Shown here piece after piece: positions 1 through 8,455 of a stretch of 64,000 nt of DNA; the stretch's first letter is position 1; every line of letters begins with the position of its first letter. The stretch lies in assembly GCF_018069625.1 (NCBI RefSeq), contig NZ_CP072941.1:3782001-3846000 (forward strand). Direction: 5' to 3'. The position numbers were made by a program, and so were the translations under genes. Under the pieces are notes generated by a model. That model was not told where the DNA came from. It was given only the letters and a program-made list of their open reading frames with translations, and made no database searches. The stretch is from Streptomyces yatensis (GTDB lineage Bacteria; Actinomycetota; Actinomycetes; Streptomycetales; Streptomycetaceae).

Positions 1-234
1 CTCCGCGACGGAGCGCATCCTGTCGCACAGTTCGATGATCGCCCGGATCTCCGGCATCATCCGGGCGTTCAACCCACTGGGGGCCAGGTCGAGCCGTCCG
101 TCCGGAGACTCCAGCGACGCCACGAAGGTCTCCACCAGCAGCACATGGCCGGAGCGGGTGCGACCGCCGGTGAGCGAGTACGGACGTACGCGAGCGGGTT
201 TACGGGCGGGCCGGCTGGACCCGGCTGCCGTCAC
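1..234 (-). CDS. cvnC: DUF742 conservon protein CvnC (3' part missing)
   Basis: This is the N-terminal 78 codons of a DUF742 protein; the gene runs off the left edge of the window. It starts at GTG 234-232, whose bases overlap the TGA of the preceding roadblock gene (GTGA), so it is translationally coupled. The translation shows the family signature RPYSLTGGRTR near residue 22, followed by a winged-helix-like segment rich in Leu and Ala. In Streptomyces, cvnA (kinase), cvnB (roadblock), cvnC (DUF742) and cvnD (Ras-like GTPase) form conserved operons thought to act as membrane-associated signalling complexes. A cvnD GTPase is expected just beyond the edge. Confidence 0.88.
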   Translation of the reverse strand, partial: MTAAGSSRPARKPARVRPYSLTGGRTRSGHVLLVETFVASLESPDGRLDLAPSGLNARMMPEIRAIIELCDRMRSVAE

Positions 235-716
235 TGTGCGTGCTCCAGCGACCTGCGTAGTTCATTGCGGAGTTCGGGGGTGAGCACATGTCCGGCCCGG
301 CCCACGAACAGTGCCATGTGATAGGCGACGACGGTCATGTCGCAGTCGGGGGTGGCATGCACCCCGAGCAGCGAACCGTCACTGATCGACATGACGAACA
401 GACTGCCCTCGTCCATCGCCACCATCGTCTGCTTGACGCCGCCGGCGTCCATCAGCTTCGCCGCGCCGAGCGTCAGGCTGCCGACCCCCGAGACGATCGT
501 CGCGAGATCCGCACTGGACCCCTTGGGGCCGTCCTGTGCCGCCGGATCGGTCGACGCGGCATGGTGCCGTGTGTCGGAGGAGAGCAGCATCAGCCCGTCG
601 GTCGAGACGACCACAACCGAGCGGACGCCCGGCACCTCCTCCACCAGGTTCGCCAGCAACCAGTGCAGATTACGGGCCTCGCGACTCAACCCGTACGTAC
701 TACTGGGCGCATTCAC
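231..716 (-). CDS. cvnB: Roadblock/LC7 domain protein CvnB
   Basis: This 161-residue single-domain Roadblock/LC7 protein has the expected early strand-helix pattern (VRSVVVVSTDGLMLLSSD at about residues 31-48) and a C-terminal VLTPELRNELRRSL helix. The family is a presumed GTPase-activating or scaffold partner of the conservon GTPase CvnD. The start is GTG 716-714, overlapping the TGA of the kinase gene, and its own TGA overlaps the GTG of cvnC. The operon is therefore coupled across all three genes. Expected cellular location is the inner face of the membrane, with CvnA. Confidence 0.92.
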   Translation of the reverse strand: MNAPSSTYGLSREARNLHWLLANLVEEVPGVRSVVVVSTDGLMLLSSDTRHHAASTDPAAQDGPKGSSADLATIVSGVGSLTLGAAKLMDAGGVKQTMVAMDEGSLFVMSISDGSLLGVHATPDCDMTVVAYHMALFVGRAGHVLTPELRNELRRSLEHAQ

Positions 717-3700
717 CCGCGTGCCTCCTCAACCGTGCCACCCTCGCTCTGCGCCCCCGTTTGTCCTGCTGTTCCCCGCTGCCGCCGCGCGGGCTCGCCA
801 CGGGCGGCGACCTCGGCGGCGGCGTCCCGGCGTCCGTCGCGGGCGCCGCGCTGGAAGCCACCGAGGCGGCGCCGCAGCTCCTCCGCGTTCACCGAGCCGG
901 TCCGCTCCCGTGGATCGGGCTCCCGGAGGGCCACGTTCCGCGGTGTGCGCTTGGGCAGCCCCTTGTCGGTGCGCGCCGCCTGGTCCTCCGGGCGGGCGTG
1001 CTGGTCGGGGCCGATGGCGTACGGATCGACGGGGGACGGCCGACCGCCGCCTGCCCGCTCACCACCCGCCGCCGGGCCGCCGCCGGGCGAGGACGGGACG
1101 TTGTCCTCCGGGCCGTCCTGCGACGCGGGGGCGCCGCCGTCCGCCAGGCGGCCGGACGATGCCGGACCGCCTGCCGCCGGGCCGCCGGGCCACGCCGATG
1201 CGCCGCCGGCCGGGCCCCAGGCGTCCGCGCCGACCGGGCGGATGCCGTGGCCGCCGAAGCGCCAGTCGGGGTCCGCGTACTCGTCGCCGTCGGCGTCCGC
1301 GCGGTCCGCGGCGTCCTCACGGCCGTCGCCGTCGGCGTGATCCGTGCGGCCCGTGCGATCCGTACGATCCGTACGATCCGTACGATCCGAACGCCCGTCG
1401 CGGTCCTCGGGGTCCCCATGGGCCTCGCGCAGGCGCCGGAGGGTCAGCTCCATCGTCTGCTCGACGGCCGGGACCTCCGCCTCCTCGGCCTGGGGTGCCG
1501 GGGCCGCCTGGGGTGCCGGGGCCGGGGCGTCCGCACCGGGCCGTGCGCCGTCCTGTCCGTCGGACCGGGCCGACTTGGGGACGCGCTTGGGCAGGGTGGG
1601 CAGCGGGCCACCGTTCCCCGGGCTCGGGTGGCCGCGCGGCGGCGTGGGCTCCATGGGGTAGTCACGGCCCGTGTCCGCGGTCTGCCCCCACTGCTCGGCG
1701 GGGACCGCCCAGGCGGCGCCCGGCTCGGAGTCCGCGGCCGCCTCGACGGGCGTGGGCTCCGGGTCGAGCGCGGGCTCGGGCTCCGGCTCGGCGGCCTGGG
1801 GCGCCGGATCCGGCTCCACGGGCGGCGCGACCGGCTCGGCCGACGGCTCGGGGCCGACCCCCGCCGCGGCGCCCGCGCTCGGCACACCCTCCTGGTCCCG
1901 GGCGACCGAACGGGTCTGCCCGGGAAGCGCGTTGGAGTTCGCCTCGGCCTCGGAGCCCGGGAAGCCCAGGAAGGACGACGGTCCGGCGCCGCCGAACGTC
2001 GCGCCCACGCTCACCGGCGGGGCGGGCGGCAGCCCGGCGCCGGGCGGACCGGCCGGGAGGATCTTCGTCGGGAGGACGACCACGGCGGCCACCCCGCCCG
2101 GCTGCTGCTCGCGCAGCTGCACCCGGATGCCGTGGCGCGCGGCGAGCCGGGTCACCACGTACAGCCCGAGGCCCAGCGGGTCCTCCGGCTGGGGGCCCTG
2201 GCAATACTCCGGCACCGGGTCGGCGAGCCGGGTGTTCAGCTCCAGGAAGCGCTCGGGCGTCATGCCGATGCCCTCGTCCTGGACGGAGAGCATGACCTCG
2301 CCGGATTCCAGGAGCCAGCCGGACATCTGGACCGCCGCGTCCGGCGGAGAAAACGATGTCGCGTTCTCCAGGAGCTCGGCGATCAGGTGGCTGACGCTGT
2401 CCGCGGCGAACCCGGCGACCTGGGCATGCGGCGGCAGCGCCTGGATCTGCACCCGGTCGTACCGCTCGACCTCGCTGATCGAGGCGCGCAGCACATCCAG
2501 CAGCGGCACCGGCCCCGGGTGGGTGGACTTCTGCTCGGAGCCCGCGATGACCAGGAGGTTCTCGCCGTAGCGGCGTATCCCGGTGGCCAGGTGGTCGAGC
2601 TGGAAGAGCGTCTCGAGGCGGTCGGGGTCCTGCTCCCGCTCCTCCAGGGACTCGATGATGGCGAGCTGGCGCTCGATCAGGCCCAGCGAGCGCAGCGCGA
2701 GCCCCACGAAGCTGCCGTGGACCCGGGCCCGCAGCCCCTCCAGCCGGGTGGCGACCGCGTCCCGCTCGGCGCGCAGCCCGTCCCGCTCATCGGCCATCCG
2801 CTGCCGCTCGCCGACGAGCCGGGTGCGCTCGGTCTCCAGCTCGGCGACCCGCTCGTACGCCCGCGCGGCCTTGGCGTGGAGTTCGTTGACGGCCCGTACG
2901 GCGTCCGCGTACTCGTCGTCGCGGCCCTTGAAGGCGACCGGCTCCTCGGCCGCCGGGTCGGCCGCGACCCGCCGGGCGCCGAGCCGCAGCGCGGCCAGCG
3001 GCCGGGTCATCGAGCGGGCGCCGTGCACCCCGGCGCCGAGGGCGACCAGCAGGGCGGCGCCGACGATGCCGATGCGCAGCTCGAGGTCGGTGACCTCGTC
3101 GTCCCGCAACCGGGCGAGCTGGGCGGCCTCGGAGGAGGCCAGCGAGGACTGTGCGCCGCGCATCCGGTTGATCCGGGTGTCCAGGGCGGCCTCGACGCGG
3201 TCCTCGTCGAGGAAGAAGTCATTGCCCGCGAAGCGGTTCTGGTCGGTGAGCCGGGCGATATAGCGCTCGGCGTCGCCGACCTCGGTGCCGTTGACGGTGC
3301 GGTCGTAGGCGTCGCGCATGGTGGCCGGGGCGAGCTGCTCGAAGTCGGCCAGCGCGGACTGCTCGCGGAGGTTGGTCCGCTGGGCGGCGGAGACCAGCGT
3401 GGGCTGGCCGCCGCCCGCGTCGAGCGCGGCCAGCAGCAGCCCGCGGGTGGCGGACGCCTCCTCCACGGCGCGGCCGAGCGGGGCCAGCGCGGCGGTGGCG
3501 CCGGACTCGGCGTCGGCGGGGAGCCGGCGGGCGAGGGTGTCGGTGATCCCGTTCAGCGCCTGGACGGTCCGGGTGTACGAGGTGAAGACGTCGAGGGCCG
3601 AGCCCTTGCCGGTCAGCGCCTGCTGCCGCACCTCGGGGAGGGCGTCGAGGAGCCGCCGGACCGACGCCGGGACCTGCCCCCGCACCTCGCGGACGCGGCG

Positions 3701-4048
3701 GTCGACCCGGGCCCGCGTCTCCTCGGAGACCCCGCGGCCGGAGGCGGTGGTGCGCCCGTCGGCGACGTACCGCGTCATGGCGTCGCGCTCGTCGGCGAGG
3801 GCGTGGGCGAGGGTCATCGCGCCGCGGTTGGTCTCGGCGAGGTCGACGAGCCGCTGGGCGTCGGTGGTGTCATCGAGGGCGAGCAGGACCGCGGGAGTCC
3901 CGGCCCCGAGGACGGCGACGGAGACGAGGGCGACCGACGTGGTCAGCCGACGGCGGACGCGTGCGGTGTGCCGTCGCGACGTCGCCTCGTCCTGACGTGG
4001 CTCGCTTACCGCATCGCGTGTGGTGCCCCGAAGCCGCTTCTTCCGCAC
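713..4048 (-). CDS. cvnA: Conservon sensor kinase-like protein CvnA with giant disordered tail
   Basis: This 1111-residue membrane protein has an N-terminal membrane segment (VALVSVAVLGAGTPAVLLAL, about residues 40-59). An extracytoplasmic helical region resembling nitrate/nitrite sensor (NIT) domains follows to about residue 320. Next come a second membrane helix (IVGAALLVALGAGVHGA), a HAMP-like region, a coiled coil with repeated ER/ERDA motifs, and a HATPase domain whose N box is LLENATSFSPPDA near residue 560. Residues beyond about 650 are a Pro/Glu/Gly-rich low-complexity tail, including DRT triplet repeats. It starts at GTG 4048 with a weak ribosome site. It heads the cvn operon; stop and next start overlap. 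The exact signal sensed cannot be read from sequence. Confidence 0.9.
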   Translation of the reverse strand: MRKKRLRGTTRDAVSEPRQDEATSRRHTARVRRRLTTSVALVSVAVLGAGTPAVLLALDDTTDAQRLVDLAETNRGAMTLAHALADERDAMTRYVADGRTTASGRGVSEETRARVDRRVREVRGQVPASVRRLLDALPEVRQQALTGKGSALDVFTSYTRTVQALNGITDTLARRLPADAESGATAALAPLGRAVEEASATRGLLLAALDAGGGQPTLVSAAQRTNLREQSALADFEQLAPATMRDAYDRTVNGTEVGDAERYIARLTDQNRFAGNDFFLDEDRVEAALDTRINRMRGAQSSLASSEAAQLARLRDDEVTDLELRIGIVGAALLVALGAGVHGARSMTRPLAALRLGARRVAADPAAEEPVAFKGRDDEYADAVRAVNELHAKAARAYERVAELETERTRLVGERQRMADERDGLRAERDAVATRLEGLRARVHGSFVGLALRSLGLIERQLAIIESLEEREQDPDRLETLFQLDHLATGIRRYGENLLVIAGSEQKSTHPGPVPLLDVLRASISEVERYDRVQIQALPPHAQVAGFAADSVSHLIAELLENATSFSPPDAAVQMSGWLLESGEVMLSVQDEGIGMTPERFLELNTRLADPVPEYCQGPQPEDPLGLGLYVVTRLAARHGIRVQLREQQPGGVAAVVVLPTKILPAGPPGAGLPPAPPVSVGATFGGAGPSSFLGFPGSEAEANSNALPGQTRSVARDQEGVPSAGAAAGVGPEPSAEPVAPPVEPDPAPQAAEPEPEPALDPEPTPVEAAADSEPGAAWAVPAEQWGQTADTGRDYPMEPTPPRGHPSPGNGGPLPTLPKRVPKSARSDGQDGARPGADAPAPAPQAAPAPQAEEAEVPAVEQTMELTLRRLREAHGDPEDRDGRSDRTDRTDRTDRTGRTDHADGDGREDAADRADADGDEYADPDWRFGGHGIRPVGADAWGPAGGASAWPGGPAAGGPASSGRLADGGAPASQDGPEDNVPSSPGGGPAAGGERAGGGRPSPVDPYAIGPDQHARPEDQAARTDKGLPKRTPRNVALREPDPRERTGSVNAEELRRRLGGFQRGARDGRRDAAAEVAARGEPARRQRGTAGQTGAQSEGGTVEEARG
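1340..1400. repeat. 9-bp tandem repeat inside cvnA tail
   Basis: The unit gatccgtac is repeated about four times with degenerate flanks. On the minus strand it encodes successive Asp-Arg-Thr triplets in the disordered tail of the kinase. The repeat preserves the reading frame, so copy-number changes would lengthen or shorten the tail without frameshift. Confidence 0.8.
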
Positions 4049-4437
4049 CGGTGCTCACAATCCATTCTCGCCCGACCGCTCTGTGGACCAGAGGTGACGA
4101 CGGATCAACAATTGTGTTTCCCCACCTCTGGTAGGGATTCCGACCCTTTCAGGACGGGTCTGGGGCGGGCATGCATCACCCACCCGGCCACCCGAACGAG
4201 TGAACCGCATTGGGTAGTTGACCACCAACTTTGACTCGCGGCCATACCCTCCCGCCACCTTACGCGGATTGGTAAAGACCTCACCGCCCTGACAAGATGC
4301 CCACCCGCAGCTTCCCAGAAGTGTCAATCCCACCCCAATCAGGCAGCCGAGAAACGGGCGAGGGATTTGGTACGGACCAACGCCCGCCCAGCTCGCCGCG
4401 GCGGCGGTGATCAACGGCGGTCCGGCAGACTGAGGGA
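4049..4437. other. Divergent intergenic region, cvn operon / PP2C gene
   Basis: These 389 bp have no plausible gene. They contain a 9-bp inverted repeat, CCAGAGGTG at 4088-4096 and CACCTCTGG at 4123-4131, close to the cvn start. A TTGGTA-N18-CAAGAT promoter-like pair at 4269-4298 reads toward the PP2C gene. AT content is higher than in the surrounding DNA, as expected of a two-way promoter region. Confidence 0.5.
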
Positions 4438-5208
4438 ATGCGCATCGAACTCGCGACCGCCCCCGGCGATCAGCAATATCCCAACGAGGACTACGCATCG
4501 GTAGCCCTTCCGGCCTCGGGGAGCGGCGGTGCGCTGGTGGTTCTGGACGGGGTGACTCCGCCCGCCGGCGACGACGGATGCGTACACAGCGTGAGCTGGT
4601 TCACCGCGCGACTCGGCGGATCGCTGCTCGAACTGTCCGGTTCGCGACGGGATATGCCCCTGACACAGTGCCTCTCGGAGGCGATCGCCCGAACCGCCGC
4701 GGCACATAGTTCAACGTGTGACCTTTCTCACCTTCTCACTCCGCAGGCAACCGCCGTCGCGGCGCGCTGGGACACCGAGCGGATCGAGTATCTGGTGCTC
4801 TCGGACTCGGTGTTGCTCATCGAGCGGGCCCACGGCGGAGTGACTCCGGTCCTGGACGACCGCATCGACCGGCTGCGGGCCGAGGGCCGGCGGCTCGCCC
4901 CGCTGCGCAACGCGGAGGGCGGCTTCTTCACCGCCGCCGCCGACCCCGCGGTCTCCGCCAAGGCCGTCACCGGGGAGCTCCCGCGCGGCGAGGTACGGGC
5001 GCTGGCGGCGCTCACCGACGGCGCGACGCGCTGGGTGGAGCGGTTCGGCGAGGGCGACTGGGCCGAGTGCTTCGCGCTGCTGCGCAAGGAGGGCTCGCAG
5101 GCGCTGATCGACCGCGTACGGGCGGCCGAGCACGCCGATCCGGACGGTACGGCGTTTCCGCGGGGCAAGACCCACGACGACGCGGCCGTGGTCTTCGTGG
5201 AGCCCTGA
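4438..5208 (+). CDS. PP2C-like serine/threonine phosphatase family protein
   Basis: This is a 256-residue stand-alone PP2C-type domain. It starts with a substrate-adjacent NEDY segment (residues 18-21). It contains VVLDGVTPP, where the first metal Asp of the family is expected, a central LVLSDSVLL strand, ALTDGATRW (a D-G motif near residue 191) and a terminal KTHDDAAVVFVE motif, the usual last metal-binding Asp. Start ATG 4438 is preceded by tgaggga. No membrane segment is visible, so it is cytoplasmic. It is transcribed away from the conservon and convergent with the MarR gene. Substrate unknown. Some metal ligands are non-canonical, so activity is inferred only. Confidence 0.78.
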   Translation: MRIELATAPGDQQYPNEDYASVALPASGSGGALVVLDGVTPPAGDDGCVHSVSWFTARLGGSLLELSGSRRDMPLTQCLSEAIARTAAAHSSTCDLSHLLTPQATAVAARWDTERIEYLVLSDSVLLIERAHGGVTPVLDDRIDRLRAEGRRLAPLRNAEGGFFTAAADPAVSAKAVTGELPRGEVRALAALTDGATRWVERFGEGDWAECFALLRKEGSQALIDRVRAAEHADPDGTAFPRGKTHDDAAVVFVEP

Positions 5209-5259
5209 GCGGCGGGGCACCCCCGTCGGACCGCCGTGTGGGGCGGGGTAGCGCGGTTG

Positions 5260-5283
5260 CCACATCCGCGTCGCCGGATGTGC
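5260..5283. terminator. Hairpin between PP2C and marR genes
   Basis: CACATCCG (5261-5268) pairs with CGGATGTG (5275-5282) around a 6-nt loop, with one extra G-C at the base. It sits between convergent genes, so it can serve both. Confidence 0.55.
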
Positions 5284-5315
5284 GGGGGTCGCCGATCCTG
5301 GCGTGTATGAGCGCC

Positions 5316-5885
5316 TTACTCCTGCGCCGCCCGCGCCGCTGGGCCGGAATCCCCGGACTCCTGTGCCGCACGCGCCGCCTGACCGGGGTCCTCGGCCTCC
5401 TGCTCCGCGTTCAACCGGTGCAGCAGTCTGGCGAGTTCGGCGACCTCGTCGCGCTCCCACGCGGCGAGCCGGCGGGCGTACCGCGCCCGCCGGGCGACCC
5501 GTACGGCGCGGAAGCGGCTGCGGCCCTCCTCGGTCAACTCCATCAGGAAGGCCCGGCCGTCCGCCGGATCGGGCGTCCGCGTCACCAGACCGAGCCCCTC
5601 CAGGGCGCGGAGCTGACGGCTCATGGTGGCCTTACCGACGCCCACGAAGCCCGCGAGGTCGGTGGCACGCTGCGGACCCGCGTCCTCCAGCCGCATCAGC
5701 AGCCCATAGGCGGCGGATTCGAGCTCCGGGTGGACCTCCCGGGCCAATTCCCCCGAGGCGGCACGGGCTCTCCGGAGGAAAACCGCCAATTCGCGCTCCA
5801 GAGCCAGGAATGCATGGTCCACACCAATGCCGCCCATGGTGCCACCCGCACCCTGCTCGGGTGGCAATGCCCCGTTGTTGTGCAC
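5316..5885 (-). CDS. MarR family transcriptional regulator
   Basis: This 189-residue winged-helix repressor has helix-turn-helix VGVGKATMSRQLRALEGLGL (residues ~83-102) followed by the wing TRTPDPADGRAFLMELT. The C-terminus is an unusual Ala/Gln/Glu tail with an imperfect repeat (AARAAQE twice). Start GTG 5885 is chosen for its GGAGAGG site 8 nt upstream; an in-frame ATG at 5837 has a poorer site. It is divergent from the lysozyme gene. A perfect palindrome (5905-5919) lies 20 bp upstream of its start, suggesting autoregulation. Ligand unknown. Confidence 0.88.
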   Translation of the reverse strand: MHNNGALPPEQGAGGTMGGIGVDHAFLALERELAVFLRRARAASGELAREVHPELESAAYGLLMRLEDAGPQRATDLAGFVGVGKATMSRQLRALEGLGLVTRTPDPADGRAFLMELTEEGRSRFRAVRVARRARYARRLAAWERDEVAELARLLHRLNAEQEAEDPGQAARAAQESGDSGPAARAAQE

Positions 5886-5904
5886 GTCAGAGCCCTCTCC
5901 GGGT

Positions 5905-5919
5905 TTTCACTTCGTGAAA
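5905..5919. promoter_or_regulatory. Putative MarR operator
   Basis: TTTCAC-TTC-GTGAAA is a perfect 6-bp inverted repeat with a 3-nt centre, 20 bp upstream of the marR GTG and in the divergent spacer facing the GH25 gene. Size and position fit a MarR-dimer site. Confidence 0.55.
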
Positions 5920-6094
5920 GTTTCTACCACGCGCGGTTGTTACCGCAGCTCCACCAGTATTTCGCAGGATTAGACCAACGGCATCACACCCTCCCCCTTC
6001 CGTCGGCCTATCTACGCCCGTAGCGTCAGCCCTGACATGGTCATACCAATCTGACGTCCCTCTCTCCCCCCACCGAGGCTTCGGAGGCAACGCC

Positions 6095-6943
6095 ATGCTC
6101 GTGCACAGACCTGGTTCGGTCCGACGCGCCCTCAGTGCGCTGATCGGAATCCTCGCCGCTCTCCTCGCCATGACCATCGCACTGCCCGGTGCGGCATTCG
6201 CCGCCCAGGGCCAGGGCGACAAGGCCATCCCCCATCCCGAGGACGACTGGGCGGGTTCACAGATACTCAAGCACGAGGGCGGATCCACGGCCGGCGAGGC
6301 GCCCACGGGGCTGCTCGCCACCGTCGAGGGCGTGGACGTCAGCAGCCACCAGGGCAATGTCACCTGGTCGACCCTGTGGAGCAGCGGGGTCCGGTTCGCC
6401 TACGTCAAGGCGACCGAGGGCACGAGCTACACCAACCCGTACTTCGCCCAGCAGTACAACGGCTCGTTCAACGTCGGCATGATCCGCGGCGCGTACCACT
6501 TCGCCCTGCCGAACAACTCGAGCGGCGCCGCCCAGGCCAACTACTTCGTGGACCACGGCGGCGGCTGGTCCAAGGACGGCAAGACGCTGCCGGGCGCGCT
6601 CGACATGGAGTACAACCCCTACGGCGCCAGCTGCTACGGGCTGAGCGCCAGCGCGATGGTCAACTGGATCAAGTCCTTCAACAGCACCTACAAGGCGCGC
6701 ACCGGCCGCGACCCGGTGATCTACACCTCCACCAGCTGGTGGAAGAGCTGCACGGGCAACTCCGCCGCCTTCGGTGGCGTCAACCCCCTGTGGATTCCGC
6801 GCTACGGCTCGTCCGTCGGCGAGCTTCCGGCGGGCTGGGGCTTCCACACCATCTGGCAGTACACCTCGTCCGGCCCGACGGTCGGCGACCACAACAAGTT
6901 CAACGGCGCCATGGACCGGCTGCAGGCGCTCGCCAACGGCTGA
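6095..6943 (+). CDS. Secreted GH25 lysozyme (N-acetylmuramidase)
   Basis: This 282-residue protein has a signal peptide (positively charged RRALSALIGILAALLAM core, cleavage near AFA-A at about residue 37) and a GH25 catalytic domain from about residue 77. Family hallmarks are VDVSSHQGNVTW (first catalytic Asp), YVKATEGTSYTNPYF, GAYHFALP and GALDMEYNPYG, which carries the Asp-x-Glu pair. The C-terminus ends with the catalytic domain; no wall-binding repeats are present. It hydrolyses the MurNAc-GlcNAc bond of peptidoglycan outside the cell. Start ATG 6095 follows cggaggcaacgcc. It is divergent from marR; any regulation by that protein is inference. Confidence 0.95.
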   Translation: MLVHRPGSVRRALSALIGILAALLAMTIALPGAAFAAQGQGDKAIPHPEDDWAGSQILKHEGGSTAGEAPTGLLATVEGVDVSSHQGNVTWSTLWSSGVRFAYVKATEGTSYTNPYFAQQYNGSFNVGMIRGAYHFALPNNSSGAAQANYFVDHGGGWSKDGKTLPGALDMEYNPYGASCYGLSASAMVNWIKSFNSTYKARTGRDPVIYTSTSWWKSCTGNSAAFGGVNPLWIPRYGSSVGELPAGWGFHTIWQYTSSGPTVGDHNKFNGAMDRLQALANG

Positions 6944-6989
6944 GCCCGCGCCTCCTCACCCCCCACATCCGGCGCGTCCGCCCTCCGGT

Positions 6990-7011
6990 GTACGGACAGG
7001 TCTGTCTGTAC
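6990..7011. promoter_or_regulatory. TetR operator copy 1 (upstream of tetR)
   Basis: The core is CGGACAG-GT-CTGTCTG at 6993-7008, extended by GTA and TAC to 10-bp arms with one mismatch. It lies about 45 bp upstream of the tetR start. The same 16-bp palindrome occurs twice upstream of the convergent quinone reductase gene. Confidence 0.8.
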
Positions 7012-7057
7012 GCTGGAGGGCGTCGGTCGTCCTACGGCCGAGTCAAGGAGCATGATC

Positions 7058-7636
7058 ATGAGCAGCGCCCGCCCCTCCGCCCATGAGCGGATCCTGTCCA
7101 CCGCGACCGCGCTGTTCAACGCCCATGGGGTGCGCGGCGTCGGCGTGGACCGGATCATCGCCGAGTCGGGCGTGGCGAAGGCGACGCTCTACTCCCACTT
7201 CCGCACCAAGGACGATCTGGTCCTGGCCTATCTCCACCGGTCGGACCGGCACTGGCGGGGGGCGCTGCGGCAGGCCGCCGAGGCGGCCGGCGCCGATCCC
7301 CGGGACCGTCTCGTCGGACTCTTCGACGCGCTGATCGCGACGACCGAGCGGGACGGATTCCGCGGCTGCGCGTTCACCAGGACCGCGGGCGAGACCGAGC
7401 CGGGCACCGCCCCGCACGCCGCGACGGCCGAGCACAAGCGCGCCGTACGGACCTGGCTGACCGAGCTGGCCCGGGAGGCCGGGGCCGCCGACCCCGAGCG
7501 GCTCGGCCTGCAGATCTCCGTGCTCGTGGACGGGACGATGGCGGCGGCCGCGCTGGAGCCGAGGCCGGAGTGCGCGGAAGCGGCCCAGGACGCGGCGCGG
7601 GCGCTGGTCGCGGAGGCGTGCCCGGCGCGGGTGTAG
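7058..7636 (+). CDS. TetR family repressor of adjacent quinone reductase
   Basis: This 192-residue TetR protein has HTH residues ~22-50 (GVDRIIAESGVAKATLYSHF) and an all-helical ligand domain. Start ATG 7058 is preferred because aaggag ends 7 nt upstream; the ATG at 7052 would leave 1 nt. A near-perfect 16-bp palindrome upstream of this gene is repeated twice upstream of the flavin reductase at 8350. Self and target repression is therefore strongly suggested. The two genes converge on a shared 19-bp terminator stem. The inducer is unknown; quinones or electrophiles are plausible from the target. Confidence 0.92.
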   Translation: MSSARPSAHERILSTATALFNAHGVRGVGVDRIIAESGVAKATLYSHFRTKDDLVLAYLHRSDRHWRGALRQAAEAAGADPRDRLVGLFDALIATTERDGFRGCAFTRTAGETEPGTAPHAATAEHKRAVRTWLTELAREAGAADPERLGLQISVLVDGTMAAAALEPRPECAEAAQDAARALVAEACPARV

Positions 7637-7711
7637 CCCTCGTACGCGGCGTCCGGCTCCCCTGCACGGCGTCTGGCTCCGCACGTATGGCCGTATGGCT
7701 CTCGTACGTAC

Positions 7712-7756
7712 GCGAAGGGCCCGGCCGCACCCATGAGGTGCGGCCGGGCCCTTCGC
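7712..7756. terminator. Bidirectional terminator tetR / quinone reductase
   Basis: A perfect 19-bp stem (7712-7730 with 7738-7756) encloses a 7-nt loop. It contains aagggcccggccgc and lies between convergent stops. Confidence 0.85.
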
Positions 7757-7795
7757 CGTGTGGCGCGGCTCCGGCGTGACGCGTGGCTCAGACGC

Positions 7796-8350
7796 TCACA
7801 CGGCGGTCAGCTCGCGCTCCCGTATCACGCCGGAGGCCAGCAGCTCGCGATAGCGGTCCTGGTACGCGGCGAGCTCGGCGTCGTCGAGCGTATGGGTGCC
7901 GTGCACGACGATCGGCTCCTCGTAGCGCATCCCGGTGAGGTGGGCGGTGTTGTCGAAGGGCCTGAGCAGCTCGACGACCGGGAAGCGGTGGAGCCCGTCC
8001 GGCCGGTACTGCTCCTCGGCGGAGCCCGTCGAGGTGGCCACCAGCAGCGACTTGCCGCGCAGCGAGGTGCCGCCGCTGCCGTAGGCGAAACCGCGCAGGA
8101 ACACCTCGTCCAGCCACTTCTTCAGCAGCGGCGGCGCCGAATACCAGTAGAAGGGGAACTGCAGCACGATCCGGTCGTGCTCCAGCAGCAGCCGCTGCTC
8201 GCGCTCGACATCGATCCGCAGATCGGGATATTCGGCGTAGAGATCATGGAAGGTGACCCCGTCCACCGGCCGGGCGGCCTCGGCGAGCGCGGCATTGACG
8301 CGGGACGTGGCGAGGTGGGGGTGGGCGAGGACGAGCAGGGTGCGCGGCAC
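7796..8350 (-). CDS. NAD(P)H dehydrogenase (quinone), KefF/MdaB-like flavodoxin fold
   Basis: This 184-residue flavoprotein has N-terminal LLVLAHPHLATSRVN (FMN phosphate-binding loop). RIVLQFPFYWYSAPPLLKKWLDEVFLRGFAYG is the classic quinone-reductase motif, continuing to LLVATSTGS. It is expected to reduce quinones or nitro/azo compounds by two electrons with NAD(P)H. GTG 8350 is the start. Two identical palindromes in its upstream region match the site in front of the neighbouring tetR. This indicates a dedicated repressor-enzyme detoxification pair. No KefC antiporter partner is adjacent. Confidence 0.92.
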   Translation of the reverse strand: MPRTLLVLAHPHLATSRVNAALAEAARPVDGVTFHDLYAEYPDLRIDVEREQRLLLEHDRIVLQFPFYWYSAPPLLKKWLDEVFLRGFAYGSGGTSLRGKSLLVATSTGSAEEQYRPDGLHRFPVVELLRPFDNTAHLTGMRYEEPIVVHGTHTLDDAELAAYQDRYRELLASGVIRERELTAV

Positions 8351-8377
8351 GGGTCTCTCCGGGAGGGCAGACGTGAA

Positions 8378-8393
8378 CAGACAGGTCTGTCTG
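8378..8393. promoter_or_regulatory. TetR operator copy 2
   Basis: CAGACAG-GT-CTGTCTG is a perfect 7-bp inverted repeat centred 35 bp upstream of the quinone reductase start. Confidence 0.8.
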
Positions 8394-8411
8394 TCTCACG
8401 GCCGAAGCTAC

Positions 8412-8427
8412 CAGACAGACCTGTCTG
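8412..8427. promoter_or_regulatory. TetR operator copy 3
   Basis: CAGACAG-AC-CTGTCTG is identical in its arms to copy 2. Its centre is 34 bp away, roughly three helical turns, so two dimers could bind one DNA face. Confidence 0.8.
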
Positions 8428-8455
8428 GCTGCCAGCGATCGGGCCCGGGCCCGGG

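Noticed and set aside
536..4234. Very long open frame on the plus strand opposite cvnA
   Set aside because: High-GC antisense shadow; composition is Arg/Gly/Ala-rich without domains, while the minus strand encodes clear kinase motifs.
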